From Sporomusa sphaeroides DSM 2875 (GTDB lineage Bacteria > Bacillota > Negativicutes > Sporomusales > Sporomusaceae): 64,000 bases of DNA. This document shows, in pieces, positions 8,584-18,800 of this stretch. The notes beneath the pieces are model-generated. The model searched no databases. It saw only the letters and a program-made list of their open reading frames with translations, and was not told the origin of the DNA. Location of the stretch: assembly GCF_001941975.2 (NCBI RefSeq), contig NZ_CP146991.1:931501-995500 (forward strand), read 5' to 3'. How positions within the stretch are numbered: the first letter of the stretch is position 1; every line of letters begins with the position of its first letter. Made by a program: the position numbers and the translations under genes.

Positions 8584-11500
8584 AAAACTTTAACCTGACC
8601 GAATGGGCGCTCAACCATAAACAACTGGTTTACTACTTTGTCCTGCTGATGTTCCTGGCCGGCATTGTTTCTTATCAAAATCTGGGGCGCATGGAAGATC
8701 CCGACTTTACCGTCCGCCAGATGGTGGTGTCGGTCAACTGGCCCGGGGCGACTGCCCGTCAGGTCGAAGAGCAGGTAACCGATAAAATCGAGAGAAAACT
8801 TCAGGACACGCCCGGGCTGGACTATGTGCGGAGCTATTCCATACCCGGTCAGGCGGTCATCTACGTGGCGCTGAAGGATGATGCCGTAACGGCGAAGGAA
8901 GTCCGGCCCCTTTGGCTGGAAGTCCGCAATATGGTCAATGACATCAAAGCCACCTTGCCGCAGGGGGTGGACGGGCCTTATTTTAACGACCGGTTTGACG
9001 ACGTGTTTGGCTGCATTTACGCCCTTACCGGCGACGGCTACAGTTATGAAGATATGCGCCGGTATGCCATGCGCATCAGGCAGAATTTTGTGGCGGTTCC
9101 CGACGTCAAAAAGGTAGAACTGGTCGGTGTGCAGACCGAAAAGATTTTCGTTACACTGGACACCGGCAAGCTGGCCGAACTGGGCCTGACGCCGGCCGAC
9201 ATTACCAGCGCCATTCAGGGACAAAACTCCATGGCCCCGTCCGGTTTGATCGAAACGGCTGCCGATCGTGTATATTTCCGGGTTACCGGCATGTTTGAGC
9301 AGCTTGACGATCTCAAATCCCTGCCGCTCCGGGCCGGGGGGCACAGCCTGCGTCTGGGTGATATTGCCCGGATTGAGCGCGGTTACAGCGACCCGCCGGA
9401 TCCGAAAATGTTTTATAACGGCCGGCCGGCTGTCGGTGTGGCCTTGTCGATGAATCCGGGCGGCAATATTTTGAAGCTCGGAGCTAATCTGGAGCAGACG
9501 CTGGACCGGGTGAAACAAGAGCTGCCGCTGGGACTTGAGCTCAATAGCGTTGCCAACCAGCCGACCGTGGTCCGGCAATCCATCAACGATTTTCTCCGGT
9601 CGCTGGCCGAAGCGGTGACGATTGTCCTTATCGTCAGTTTCTTAAGTCTTGGTGTTCGTTCCGGCATTGTCGTGGCGCTGTGTATTCCCCTGGTAATTGC
9701 CGGCGCCTTTGTCATGATGAAACTGTATGGAGTTGATCTGCAGAAGATTTCCCTAGGGGCGTTGATTATTTCCCTGGGTCTCCTGGTTGACGATGCCATT
9801 ATTGCCATAGAAATGATGACAGTTAAGCTGCAGCAGGGCTGGAACCGCTTTGAGGCCGCCTGTTACGCCTACCGGGCCACATCTTTTCCCATGCTTACCG
9901 GCACCCTGATTACCTGCGCCGGTTTTATCCCCATCGGACTTTCCAAAGGCTCGGCATCAGAATTTGTCGGCAGTATCTTCTCAGTTATTACCATTTCCCT
10001 CTTGATTTCCTGGGTGGTCTCGGTTCTGGTCACCCCGCTTTTAGGCTATCATCTGGTGAAAGTAACTCCGTCCGCCGGTGTGGACAAAAAGGATATTTAT
10101 GACACGCGCTTTTACCGCTTGTTTAAAAAGCTTCTGGTTGGTTGTCTCGTACACCGTAAGCAGGTTCTGATCGCCACAGTGCTCGCTTTTATCGGTTCTA
10201 TTTTTCTGATGGGGCTGGTAAAACGGGAGTTTTTCCCCGAATCCACCCGGCCGGAAATCATTGTTGACATGCGGCTGCCGCAGGATGCTTCCCTGGCGGC
10301 CACCGAACAGGCAGCCGCCCGCTTTATTGAACGGTTTACCGTCGACGCTGAACTGGCGAGCTATTCCTACTATGTGGGTAAAGGCGCGCCACGCTTTGTG
10401 CTGACAGCTGACGCGGTGTTTCCTAATGCCAATTTTGCTCACTTTGTGCTGGTGGCTAAGGATGTGCATGAACGTGACAAGCTGGCTCAACAGGCGCGGA
10501 CTTTGCTGGAAACTGAGTTTCCGCAGGTACGGGGAAATGTTAAATTCTTAAAAACCGGTCCATCCCATCCGTATCCGGTAATGCTGCGCGTCAGCGGCTA
10601 TGACCATGATCAGGTCAAGCAAATTGCCGGGCGGGTGATGGCGCGTTTATCAACCCATCCGCTTATTACCGACGTAAACCTGGACTGGAATGAAACCAGC
10701 AAGGTACTTAGGATCGAGGTAGACCAGGATAAGGCGCGGCTTTTAGGCATTGATAGCCGGACTTTGGCCGCCAATCTGCAAGCTATGCTGTCCGGCACAA
10801 CAGTCAGTGAGTTCCGTGAAAAAGACAGGACCATAGCCATTGTCTTCCGGCTGGACCCGCAAAACCGCAGCGATCTTACCCAAATCAAAGATTTGAACAT
10901 CAACACCGGCGGCCGGTTTATTCCCCTGGATCAGATTGCCACCGTCCGCTACGCGGCAGAAGAGGGGCTGATCTGGCGGCGGGATTTGAAACCGACCATT
11001 ACCGTCCAGGCCAACACGGTTGGCGGTGTCTTGCCGAATGATGCCACCAAGACCGTATATCAGGACCTGGAGGATTTCCGGGCAGCTTTGCCACCCGGCT
11101 ACAGCGTGGATATCGGCGGCGGACTGGAAAGCAGTCAAAAAGCCAGCGGCTGGATTGCTCAGCCCATACCGCTGATGTTTATCGCTATCATTACGTTGCT
11201 GATGCTGCAACTCCAGAATATTCCCAAGATGGTGCTGACTCTCCTGACTGCGCCGCTGGGCCTGATCGGTGTCAGTGTCACCCTGCTGGTAACCGGACGA
11301 CCGATGGGGTTTGTCGTACAGCTTGGCATTCTGGCGTTAGCCGGTATTATTATGCGCAACTCGGTCATTCTCATTGACCAGATTGAACAGCATCTTACCG
11401 CCGGCGAATCCGCCTGGGAAGCGATTATTAATGCGGCGGTTACTCGTTTCCGGCCAATCATGCTTACTGCCGCGGCTGCTATCTTAGGCATGCTGCCTCT

Positions 11501-11669
11501 GATGTCCAATATATTCTGGGGGCCGATGGCGGTAGCGATTGCCGGCGGCCTGTTCGGCGCCACGGTCTTGACGCTGTTGGTGCTGCCTGCGATGTACGCT
11601 GCCTGGTATAAGGTGGAGCCGGACAGGAACCTGAATGTGGACGGACAGCAACCGGTAAATTTATTGTAA
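8580..11669 (+). CDS. RND-family efflux pump, inner-membrane subunit
   Basis: A 1029-residue AcrB-superfamily pump with the expected duplicated layout: a first membrane helix (about 14-32), a large periplasmic loop, a helix bundle (about 335-500), a second periplasmic loop and a final helix bundle (about 865-1010). The conserved charged segment LLVDDAIIAIEMM in the first bundle matches the proton-relay helix (paired Asp). The sequence is closer to the VexF/TriC-like branch than to AcrB itself; substrate is unknown. It starts inside the adaptor's stop codon and is followed 15 bases later by a MATE gene, making a three-gene export operon. Confidence 0.9.
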   Translation: MKNFNLTEWALNHKQLVYYFVLLMFLAGIVSYQNLGRMEDPDFTVRQMVVSVNWPGATARQVEEQVTDKIERKLQDTPGLDYVRSYSIPGQAVIYVALKDDAVTAKEVRPLWLEVRNMVNDIKATLPQGVDGPYFNDRFDDVFGCIYALTGDGYSYEDMRRYAMRIRQNFVAVPDVKKVELVGVQTEKIFVTLDTGKLAELGLTPADITSAIQGQNSMAPSGLIETAADRVYFRVTGMFEQLDDLKSLPLRAGGHSLRLGDIARIERGYSDPPDPKMFYNGRPAVGVALSMNPGGNILKLGANLEQTLDRVKQELPLGLELNSVANQPTVVRQSINDFLRSLAEAVTIVLIVSFLSLGVRSGIVVALCIPLVIAGAFVMMKLYGVDLQKISLGALIISLGLLVDDAIIAIEMMTVKLQQGWNRFEAACYAYRATSFPMLTGTLITCAGFIPIGLSKGSASEFVGSIFSVITISLLISWVVSVLVTPLLGYHLVKVTPSAGVDKKDIYDTRFYRLFKKLLVGCLVHRKQVLIATVLAFIGSIFLMGLVKREFFPESTRPEIIVDMRLPQDASLAATEQAAARFIERFTVDAELASYSYYVGKGAPRFVLTADAVFPNANFAHFVLVAKDVHERDKLAQQARTLLETEFPQVRGNVKFLKTGPSHPYPVMLRVSGYDHDQVKQIAGRVMARLSTHPLITDVNLDWNETSKVLRIEVDQDKARLLGIDSRTLAANLQAMLSGTTVSEFREKDRTIAIVFRLDPQNRSDLTQIKDLNINTGGRFIPLDQIATVRYAAEEGLIWRRDLKPTITVQANTVGGVLPNDATKTVYQDLEDFRAALPPGYSVDIGGGLESSQKASGWIAQPIPLMFIAIITLLMLQLQNIPKMVLTLLTAPLGLIGVSVTLLVTGRPMGFVVQLGILALAGIIMRNSVILIDQIEQHLTAGESAWEAIINAAVTRFRPIMLTAAAAILGMLPLMSNIFWGPMAVAIAGGLFGATVLTLLVLPAMYAAWYKVEPDRNLNVDGQQPVNLL

Positions 11670-11684
11670 AGTAAGGTGATTCTT

Positions 11685-13073
11685 ATGAGTCAGACAATGG
11701 AACCCGGCAAAGAAAAACAGAAACATTTTATTTTAAACGGAAATCTCTGGCAGGTGATGTCCGATTTATCCTGGCCGGCAATTACGGCCATGATTCTTTA
11801 TGGCTTGAATACCGTCATTTCCGCAATTTTTGTCGGCCGCTTTGTGGGCGAAACCGCGCTGGCGGGAGTTTCCGTAGCCTATCCGTTGACGCAGATCAGC
11901 GTCGGGATAGGTTCCCTGGTTGGTGTTGGTGCCGGCGCCGTACTGAGCATTGCCATCGGCCGCCAGGACAAAACCACCCAGGAGCACCTGCTGGGGACGG
12001 TCAACTATCTTTCCGTGCTGGTAACGGTGGTATATATGGTATTGGGATTGGCCTTTTCTGCACAACTGGTGAAAATGATGGGTGGAACCGGCGAAGTACT
12101 GGTTCTTGGCGATATCTATTTCCGGATTACAGTGATTGGTGCGTTCTTTTGGATCTACGGACTGGCGGCAAATATGATCGTCCGGGCCGAGGGCAAAATG
12201 AAGGCGGCGGCGGTGATGATGGGGATCGGTCTCTTAGCCGATGTTCTGGCGAACTACCTCTTAGTCGCTGTCCTCGGCCTGGGAGTGGAAGGTTCGGCCT
12301 GGGCGACCAACGCCGGTATGCTGGTGTACACGCTGCTGGGCTGGTTTTATTTCGGACGGGGGTTCGCGTCCTTCAGGACCAGGGTTTTCACCTTTAACTG
12401 GGATACAAATACGGTCAAGTCCATATTCAGCCTGGGCATGTCTTCGTTCATTATGGTGGCAATGAGCCTGGTGCAGGGGGTTGTGGTGTTTAACGCCCTG
12501 GCCCGCTACGGCACGGTGCTGGATATTGCCTTTTATGGCGTGGTTTACCGTATATTTATTTTCGCACTGCCCCCTATCCTTGGTTTAATGCGGGCACTGC
12601 AGCCGGTTACCGGCATAAATTACGGCGCCGGACAATATGAGCGGGTCATAAGCGCGTATAAAATATTTACGGTTGCATCCCTGGTGCTGACCCTGCCCTT
12701 CTGGCTTATCTCGATGGCGGCGCCGGCCTGGGTACTGAGCCTGATGCTGCCCGACCAGGCCTTTACCGGTACGGAACTGATGTATTTCCGGATCTATATG
12801 GTATTACTACCCTTATTGTCGGCCATCTTTATGGCGATGACCTTTTTCCCGTCCATTGACAAAGGGAAACCGGCGGCCATGATCGGGATTGCCCGGCAAC
12901 TGATTTTCTATATACCGGTCATGTGGATTCTGCCGCAGATAATGGGGGTTGCAGGAATTTATATCGGCTCGCTGGCCATCGATGCGGTGATTGTATTATG
13001 GACCGCCATCATGGTGAAAAAAGAATTTGCCGCTCTCCGCACCGCCGGTCAACCAACCACTTTAAGCACATAG
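11685..13073 (+). CDS. MATE-family efflux transporter
   Basis: About 462 residues with twelve predicted membrane helices in two halves and the MATE pattern of small-residue-rich helices (ISVGIGSLVGVGAGAVLS; NPIT-like and GINYGAG motifs). MATE proteins export organic cations or dyes using sodium or proton gradients. The frame can start at a GTG at 11676, but the ATG at 11685 has AAGGTG six bases upstream and is preferred. It is the third gene of the adaptor-RND-MATE operon; the two pumps sharing one transcript suggests a common export task, possibly tied to iron through the Fur-like box. Confidence 0.9.
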   Translation: MSQTMEPGKEKQKHFILNGNLWQVMSDLSWPAITAMILYGLNTVISAIFVGRFVGETALAGVSVAYPLTQISVGIGSLVGVGAGAVLSIAIGRQDKTTQEHLLGTVNYLSVLVTVVYMVLGLAFSAQLVKMMGGTGEVLVLGDIYFRITVIGAFFWIYGLAANMIVRAEGKMKAAAVMMGIGLLADVLANYLLVAVLGLGVEGSAWATNAGMLVYTLLGWFYFGRGFASFRTRVFTFNWDTNTVKSIFSLGMSSFIMVAMSLVQGVVVFNALARYGTVLDIAFYGVVYRIFIFALPPILGLMRALQPVTGINYGAGQYERVISAYKIFTVASLVLTLPFWLISMAAPAWVLSLMLPDQAFTGTELMYFRIYMVLLPLLSAIFMAMTFFPSIDKGKPAAMIGIARQLIFYIPVMWILPQIMGVAGIYIGSLAIDAVIVLWTAIMVKKEFAALRTAGQPTTLST

Positions 13074-13135
13074 CGCATCCGTAGCGCTGCTGCTTTAACG
13101 CCCAGCCACAGGAGGAACAGATCCTGCAAAGTACT

Positions 13136-13182
13136 AAGACCTCCGGGAATTTTGACATTTCCCGGAGGTCTTGCTGTATTTT
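13136..13182 (+). terminator. Terminator after the MATE gene
   Basis: A GC-rich 14-bp stem (13136-13149 with 13159-13172) with a 9-base loop and a T run near its 3' side. Confidence 0.85.
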
Positions 13183-13297
13183 TGCTGATAAAGGCCAAGA
13201 TTTATATAGCGAGTATTGTGTGGAATTTGTTTCTAATATATGTAATATCAGCTATAAATACATATTAAAAAAAATAATTATCGATTAAAAGATATCG

Positions 13298-14143
13298 TTA
13301 TTTCAGTTGTATTGAAATCCGGGTTTCACAGTACCCGGGATTTTCGGTGGCCGCCGTATCATCCAGGAGACTTTCCACATAGGTGTGCCCGACAAAGATA
13401 AGCTTATGCTTATCGGCATAGTCCACAAATTTTTGAAAAGCCTGGTTTATCTGCGGCCAATAGCCCTTATAATAGCCCACAAGGTAATGACCTGCCGGCT
13501 TATAGTCCTGTTTCATCGATGGGGGTGTTTTTTCGTCAACAGGGTAAAAGCAGTTGGTAAAATGATTAAAATTTCCCTGCTGCAGCTTTTCGGCGTCCAT
13601 CATAAAACCGTGGGGATAGCCGCTGTAGCTTTGGGTATGATAGCATTCCTGCATAAAGTTCAACATGGTTTTTATTCCCTTTTCAAGCGTCATCTCGGAA
13701 AGGGATTTGCTGACCAGCAGCGCCTGCGCATTTGCTTCAACAATTTCAATTTTATCAAAATCAATCTGCAGGCTGGTTTTCATGTTGCCGATTTTATTCT
13801 GTACAACTCTTTGCAGCCACATTAATTCGGCGATTTCCAGCTCAAGCATGTTGCTTTGGTTGTGGAGCAATTTCAGTAGGTTTTGTGAAGTGTAGCTTGC
13901 CAATTGCGTTTTGATTTCTTCCAATGGCACACGAAGCTTACGTAAAATCTGGATGGTTTCAAAGACGTCGGTTTGCTGAAAGGTATAATAGCGGTAGCCG
14001 TTCGCTTTTACCACAGCCGGCTTAAATAAATCAATGCTGTCATAGTACATCAGGGTGCGTTTGTTAATGCCGTACATAGCGGCAAACTGCCCTGTAGTAA
14101 ACTGTTTTTGCAAAAAATCATTCATTTCACTTAAGTCGGCCAT
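13298..14143 (-). CDS. MerR-family transcription regulator with effector-binding domain
   Basis: A 281-residue protein. Residues about 15-85 form the MerR winged helix (FTTGQFAAMYGINKRTLMYY, then YRYYTFQQTDVF), followed by a dimerising helix and a C-terminal GyrI-like effector domain (about 120-281), the layout of BmrR/TipA-type multidrug sensors. The start has AGGAG nine bases upstream. It is divergent from the second RND operon, and the intergenic region carries a perfect dyad inside a 19-bp spacer facing that operon, so it should activate the pump when it binds a toxic compound and also control itself. Confidence 0.9.
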   Translation of the reverse strand: MADLSEMNDFLQKQFTTGQFAAMYGINKRTLMYYDSIDLFKPAVVKANGYRYYTFQQTDVFETIQILRKLRVPLEEIKTQLASYTSQNLLKLLHNQSNMLELEIAELMWLQRVVQNKIGNMKTSLQIDFDKIEIVEANAQALLVSKSLSEMTLEKGIKTMLNFMQECYHTQSYSGYPHGFMMDAEKLQQGNFNHFTNCFYPVDEKTPPSMKQDYKPAGHYLVGYYKGYWPQINQAFQKFVDYADKHKLIFVGHTYVESLLDDTAATENPGYCETRISIQLK

Positions 14144-14159
14144 AATTCGATTTCTCCTC

Positions 14160-14190
14160 TTGACTATACAGTTACTGTATAGATTATTAT
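14160..14190 (+). promoter_or_regulatory. MerR-type activated promoter for the second RND operon
   Basis: -35 TTGACT, 19-bp spacer containing the dyad, -10 TATTAT. A 19-bp spacer is too long for unaided RNA polymerase and is the hallmark of promoters twisted into shape by an activated MerR dimer. Confidence 0.75.
14164..14182. promoter_or_regulatory. MerR operator, perfect 19-base dyad
   Basis: Two 9-base arms (CTATACAGT and ACTGTATAG) flank one central base. On the plus strand it fills the 19-bp spacer between TTGACT (14160-14165) and TATTAT (14185-14190), the classic over-long MerR promoter. On the minus strand it lies just downstream of the regulator's own -10. Confidence 0.85.
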
Positions 14191-14214
14191 AATTTAGTAC
14201 CTGGAAATAGTCAA
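14186..14214 (-). promoter_or_regulatory. Sigma-A promoter of the MerR gene
   Basis: On the minus strand TTGACT (14209-14214), a 17-base spacer and TATAAT (14186-14191), a near-consensus constitutive promoter. The operator lies at the expected transcription start, which suggests self-repression. Confidence 0.8.
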
Positions 14215-14304
14215 ATTAAGGAAACGCTGCCTTGAATTAATTTTTGATTGAAACAGTTATGCTTTAGACCATTTTAGCAGAAGCGAAAAGGGGTTTTACA
14301 TAAT

Positions 14305-14508
14305 ATGAATATTATCATTCACGGTGTTCCGGTAGCGGCTGATCCGGCGCTGCCACGGGAAAAAATTAATGCGCTTGCACTTGACGTTATTCAGTCCTGG
14401 AACTGGGAATGCAGGGAGCTCGGAAGGATTGAGTTGGTTAGAGATGCACAATCAATTCATGTATGCGTTTACGAAAAACCATCAATTCGAAGAATTCCCA
14501 ATAAATAA
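14305..14508 (+). CDS. Small protein of unknown function (67 residues)
   Basis: A short frame with an AAGGGGT ribosome site upstream, placed between the MerR-type promoter and the RND adaptor gene, so it is probably the first gene of the induced operon. The protein is soluble-looking, begins MNIIIHGVPVAADPALP and has no motif I recognise. About 120 bases separate it from the adaptor. It is kept as a gene because of position, ribosome site and normal codon use; function unknown. Confidence 0.55.
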   Translation: MNIIIHGVPVAADPALPREKINALALDVIQSWNWECRELGRIELVRDAQSIHVCVYEKPSIRRIPNK

Positions 14509-14628
14509 CCGGGGACGGAGAATTGATTTAATTTTTAGCCGATTCAATTTAAGCTAAGCAAACATGCTTGAGATAAATTGGCGGAACAGCAAGCAATATT
14601 GCAATATTTTTGGAGGAGGCTGTAAGCA

Positions 14629-15783
14629 TTGTTTTTAGCAAAAATAATGAAGAACTATTATGCGGGACTGAGTGTTATGGCGATTATCCTGCTCATTGCA
14701 GGGTGTGGCGGTAAGCAGACGGCGGTACCGCAAAAGGGAGCAGTGCCGGTTAAGGCTGTTAAGGTTATCCAGCAGGACATAACGCGGGCGAATGAATATG
14801 CAGGCCAGATACAAGGAAAAAATGAGGTGCGGGTACAGGCCCGTGTATCAGGCAATATTGTGGAAAAGATGGTTTCCGGCGGCGATATCGTAAAACGGGG
14901 GCAGCCGTTATTCCGTATTGATCCTATTCAATATGAAAGTACGCTTCTTTCCGCTGAAGCACAGTTGGCGCAAGCCGTGGCTAACTGGGAAAATTCGCGG
15001 ACCGATACGGAACGCTATCAAAGCCTGCTGAATGCCAGCGCGATTCCAGAGCAGCGGCTGACCACGCAGAAAGCGACCGAACGTCAGAATGAGGCGCTGG
15101 TGGCTTCCTATCGCGCATTAGTCAGAAAGGCGCAGGATGATTTAAACAGTACATTGGTTGTTTCGCCGGTGGACGGACGTCTTGATGTAAATGACGTCAG
15201 TGTTGGAACCTATGCTCAGGCAGGGAGTACCACACTAGTGTCGGTGGGTGCTCTTGATTCGGTATTTGTGCAATTTAACATTAGTGAGAATGAATACCTT
15301 GACCTGCGTCAGGCTTCACAACAAAATCTTGCCGGCTGGGGCGAGGATGTGATGATTACCTTAAGCAACGGAAGCGTATATCCGCTCAGAGGCAAAGTTA
15401 CACAGGTCGATAGAGGACTGGCCAATAATAGCGGCACTCTGACGGTAAAAGCGTCTATTGCCAATCCGGACGGAATTCTGATCCCCGGAATGTTTACCAG
15501 AGTTAAAATTGACGGCGCGCTGATTAAGGATGCGGTTTTGGTCCCACAGCGGGCTGTACAGCAGGTTTTGGATAAATCGCTGGTTATGGTGGTCAATGCG
15601 GAAAACCAGGCCGAGGTACGGTCTGTGATTCTCGGAGAAAAAGTAGGCAGCTTTTGGCTGATTAAAGAAGGCTTAACCAACAACGACGTAGTGATTGTAG
15701 AAGGACTGACGAAAGCACAGGAAGGAGCAGCGCTTGCTGTGACTGTTGTTGCTCCGGAAGAATTGGGGTTGTCGTTTAACTGA
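14629..15783 (+). CDS. RND efflux adaptor lipoprotein (AcrA/MexA type)
   Basis: A 384-residue adaptor. The N-terminus has a lipoprotein signal with lipobox LIAGC, then the lipoyl half VSGNIVEKMVSGGDIVKRG, an alpha-hairpin (about 100-165), the second lipoyl half and a beta-barrel ending with a membrane-proximal domain. The start is a TTG at 14629, chosen because AGGAGG lies nine bases upstream; an ATG at 14647 would also keep the signal peptide. It is followed 17 bases later by its pump gene. Together they form an AcrAB-type multidrug pump; no outer-membrane channel gene is present. Confidence 0.92.
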   Translation: MFLAKIMKNYYAGLSVMAIILLIAGCGGKQTAVPQKGAVPVKAVKVIQQDITRANEYAGQIQGKNEVRVQARVSGNIVEKMVSGGDIVKRGQPLFRIDPIQYESTLLSAEAQLAQAVANWENSRTDTERYQSLLNASAIPEQRLTTQKATERQNEALVASYRALVRKAQDDLNSTLVVSPVDGRLDVNDVSVGTYAQAGSTTLVSVGALDSVFVQFNISENEYLDLRQASQQNLAGWGEDVMITLSNGSVYPLRGKVTQVDRGLANNSGTLTVKASIANPDGILIPGMFTRVKIDGALIKDAVLVPQRAVQQVLDKSLVMVVNAENQAEVRSVILGEKVGSFWLIKEGLTNNDVVIVEGLTKAQEGAALAVTVVAPEELGLSFN

Positions 15784-15800
15784 CAGGAGGCTGATTCATT

Positions 15801-18800
15801 GTGGCTAAATTTTTCATAGACCATCCGGTTTTTGCCATTGTTCTCTCCATTATGATTGTATTAGCGGGGACAATTGCCGGATTGCAGCTTCCCATCGCCC
15901 AGTATCCGCAGATCCAGCCGCCGACGGTATCTGTATCGGCGGCCTATATCGGAGCGAATGCTGAAGTTGTCAATCAAACGGTAGCCCAGGTAATCGAGGA
16001 ACAAGTGAATGGTGTACAGGGCATGAACTATATGAGTTCAAATGCCGATGATTCAGGTGCTTATAGTCTGGAGGTCGTCTTTGATTTGGGGGTGGACGGT
16101 GATATTGCCGCTGTTAAGGTGCAAAACAGTGTGGCGCAGGCCAATGCGACTTTGCCGTCTGAGGTAACCGCATATGGTATCACAACCAAGAAAGCTTCCT
16201 CAGATATGGCGATGCTACTCAGCTTTTATTCGCCCAAGGGCACCTATGACAGTATGTTTTTAACCAATTATGTAAAAGTGTATCTGCTGGATATGCTTAA
16301 ACGGGTGAACGGTGTGGGAGATGTTACCGTTTTTGGGACGGAATTCTCCCGGCGGATATGGATTAATCCCGACCGTCTGGCGGAATTGGGATTAACGGTG
16401 GCTGACGTGGCTGCCGCTATTAAAGAGCAGAATGTGCAGGCGCCGGCCGGAACGATCGGCGGCATGCCGGTGCCGGACAGGCAGGAGTTTCAGTATACCG
16501 GCAAGGTGCAGGGCCGGTTGTCCAGTATTGCCGATTTTGAGAATATCATTGTAAAGGCGCAGCCTAATGGTTCCTTTATTTATCTTAAAGATATTGCCCG
16601 GGTTGAAAATGGCGGCAAGGAAATGAATTACAGCAGTAAGCAGGACGGGAAAAATGCGGTTGCCATCGGCATTCAGCTGACCAATGACGCCAATGCAATG
16701 AATACCATTGCGGGCGTGAAAAAAGCGGTGGCTGCTGCTGCGGAATCTTTTCCGCCCGATATGCACTATACCAATGTTTTCGATAATACGGACTATATTT
16801 CAGCGTCGATAACGGAAGTAATCAAAACGTTTACCGAAGCGCTGGTCCTGGTCATGATCATTGTATTTATTTTTCTGCAAAGCTGGCGGGCGACGCTGAT
16901 TCCACTGCTGGCGGTTCCGGTATCGCTGATCGGGACCTTCGGCGCTTTTATTATGCTTGGCTTTTCCATTAATACGCTGACGCTGTTTGCCATGGTGCTG
17001 GCGATCGGCCTGGTGGTCGACGATGCGATTGTTGTTATTGAAGCAGTTGAGCACCATATCCGCCACAGCAAAATGACGCCGGTGGAAGCCACGAGAAAAG
17101 CGATGGAGGAGGTATCGGGGCCGGTCATTGCCATTGCCTTTGTGCTTGCGGCTGTATTTATTCCGGTTGCCTTTATCGGCGGTATGGTCGGCGTTCTTTA
17201 CCGTCAGTTCGCCCTGACGATTGCCGTGTCAATGGCGCTGTCGGCCGTTGTCGCCTTATCCCTGACTCCGGCTTTGTGTGCTATGCTGTTGAAGCCCCAT
17301 GAAGAACAGACGCAAGGCGGTTTGCTGAACAAATTTTTTACCCGGTTTAACGACTGGTTTGACCGGACGACAAACGCTTACAGTGAAACGGTGAAATTGT
17401 TAATCAAAAAGGCAAAGTATTGTTGTATTTTTTTGATGGTAATCCTGGTGGGAACGGCGTATCTGTATAAGATCGTGCCGACAACCTTTATCCCGGATGA
17501 AGACCAGGGCTATTTTGCGATTTCCGTCAACTTGCCGGAAGGTGCAAGCTTGAACCGGACGCAGGAAGTCATTGACCGGCTATTGGCGGAAACCGGCCAA
17601 CAGCCGGGAATCAATCTGATGATGGGAATTGGCGGTTTTGATATTCTGTCTAATGCGGCTAAGTCCAACGCTGCTACAATCTTTGCAAGTCTTGATCCGT
17701 GGGATAAACGGAAAGATCCGGCCACGCAGATTGATGCCCTGATTGGTGACGTTATGCAAAAATCAGGGCAGTATCCTGAAGCTTCTGTTATGGCTTTTAA
17801 CATACCTGCATTGCCGGGGCTGGGTATGGTCGGCGGATTTACCATGGTGCTTCAGGATCTGACCGGACACAGCAAAGAAGAATTGGATGATATTACGAAA
17901 AAGTTTGTGCAGGCTGCCAATCAGCAGCCGGAAGTGACTGCGGTATACTCCACCTACAAAAGCGATTCTCCCGGATACGAATTTGAAATTGACCGGAAAA
18001 AAGTAAAAAATCTGGGGATTGCCTTAGACGATGTTTTTACGGCTTTACAGGTAAACTTTGGCGGTTATCAGGTAAACGACTTCAACATGTTTGGACGGAC
18101 CTACAAAGTTGTTATGCAGGCTGACCGGGTATTTCGCGGTGATGCGGATATGACCCGATTTATCTATGTACGTTCCTCAAACGGATCGATGGTTCCGCTG
18201 GATACATTGCTAAAACCTAAGCTGACGACGGGAACATCAAATATATCGCGCTTTAACGGCGCCCGCAGCATTCAAGTTAACGGCTCGGTGGCGGAAGGCT
18301 ACAGCTCCGGGCAGGCCATTGCGGCCATGGAAAGACTGGCTAAGGAAATACTGCCGTCCGGCTACAACGTTGAGTGGTCAGGACAAAGCCGGGAAGAAAA
18401 GAAGGCCGGCAGCACAACCATGCAGATTCTGGCGCTGGCGTTGATCTTTGTCTTTTTGTGCCTGGCGGCGCTGTATGAGAGCTGGAGTGTTCCGTATGCC
18501 GTCATGCTTTCGGTGCCAACCGGTATTTTTGGAGCGTTATTATCCCAGTATGTGATGAATCTGCAAAACAGTGTTTATATGCAGATCGGGGTAATCATGC
18601 TGATCGGTTTAGCCGCTAAAAATGCAATTCTCATTGTTGAGTTTGCCAAAGTCAGGGTGGATAAAGGAATGGATCCGGTCGCCGCTGCTGTTGAAGCTGC
18701 CGCTTTACGTCTCCGGCCGATACTAATGACTTCATTTGCCTTTATTATCGGCTGCCTGCCACTGGCTGTTGCCAGCGGAGCCGGAGCGGGGGCCAGACAG

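Noticed and set aside
8424-9578. 384-codon open frame on the minus strand
   Set aside because: It lies opposite the well-supported RND adaptor and pump genes and has no family motifs; it is a by-product of their codon use.
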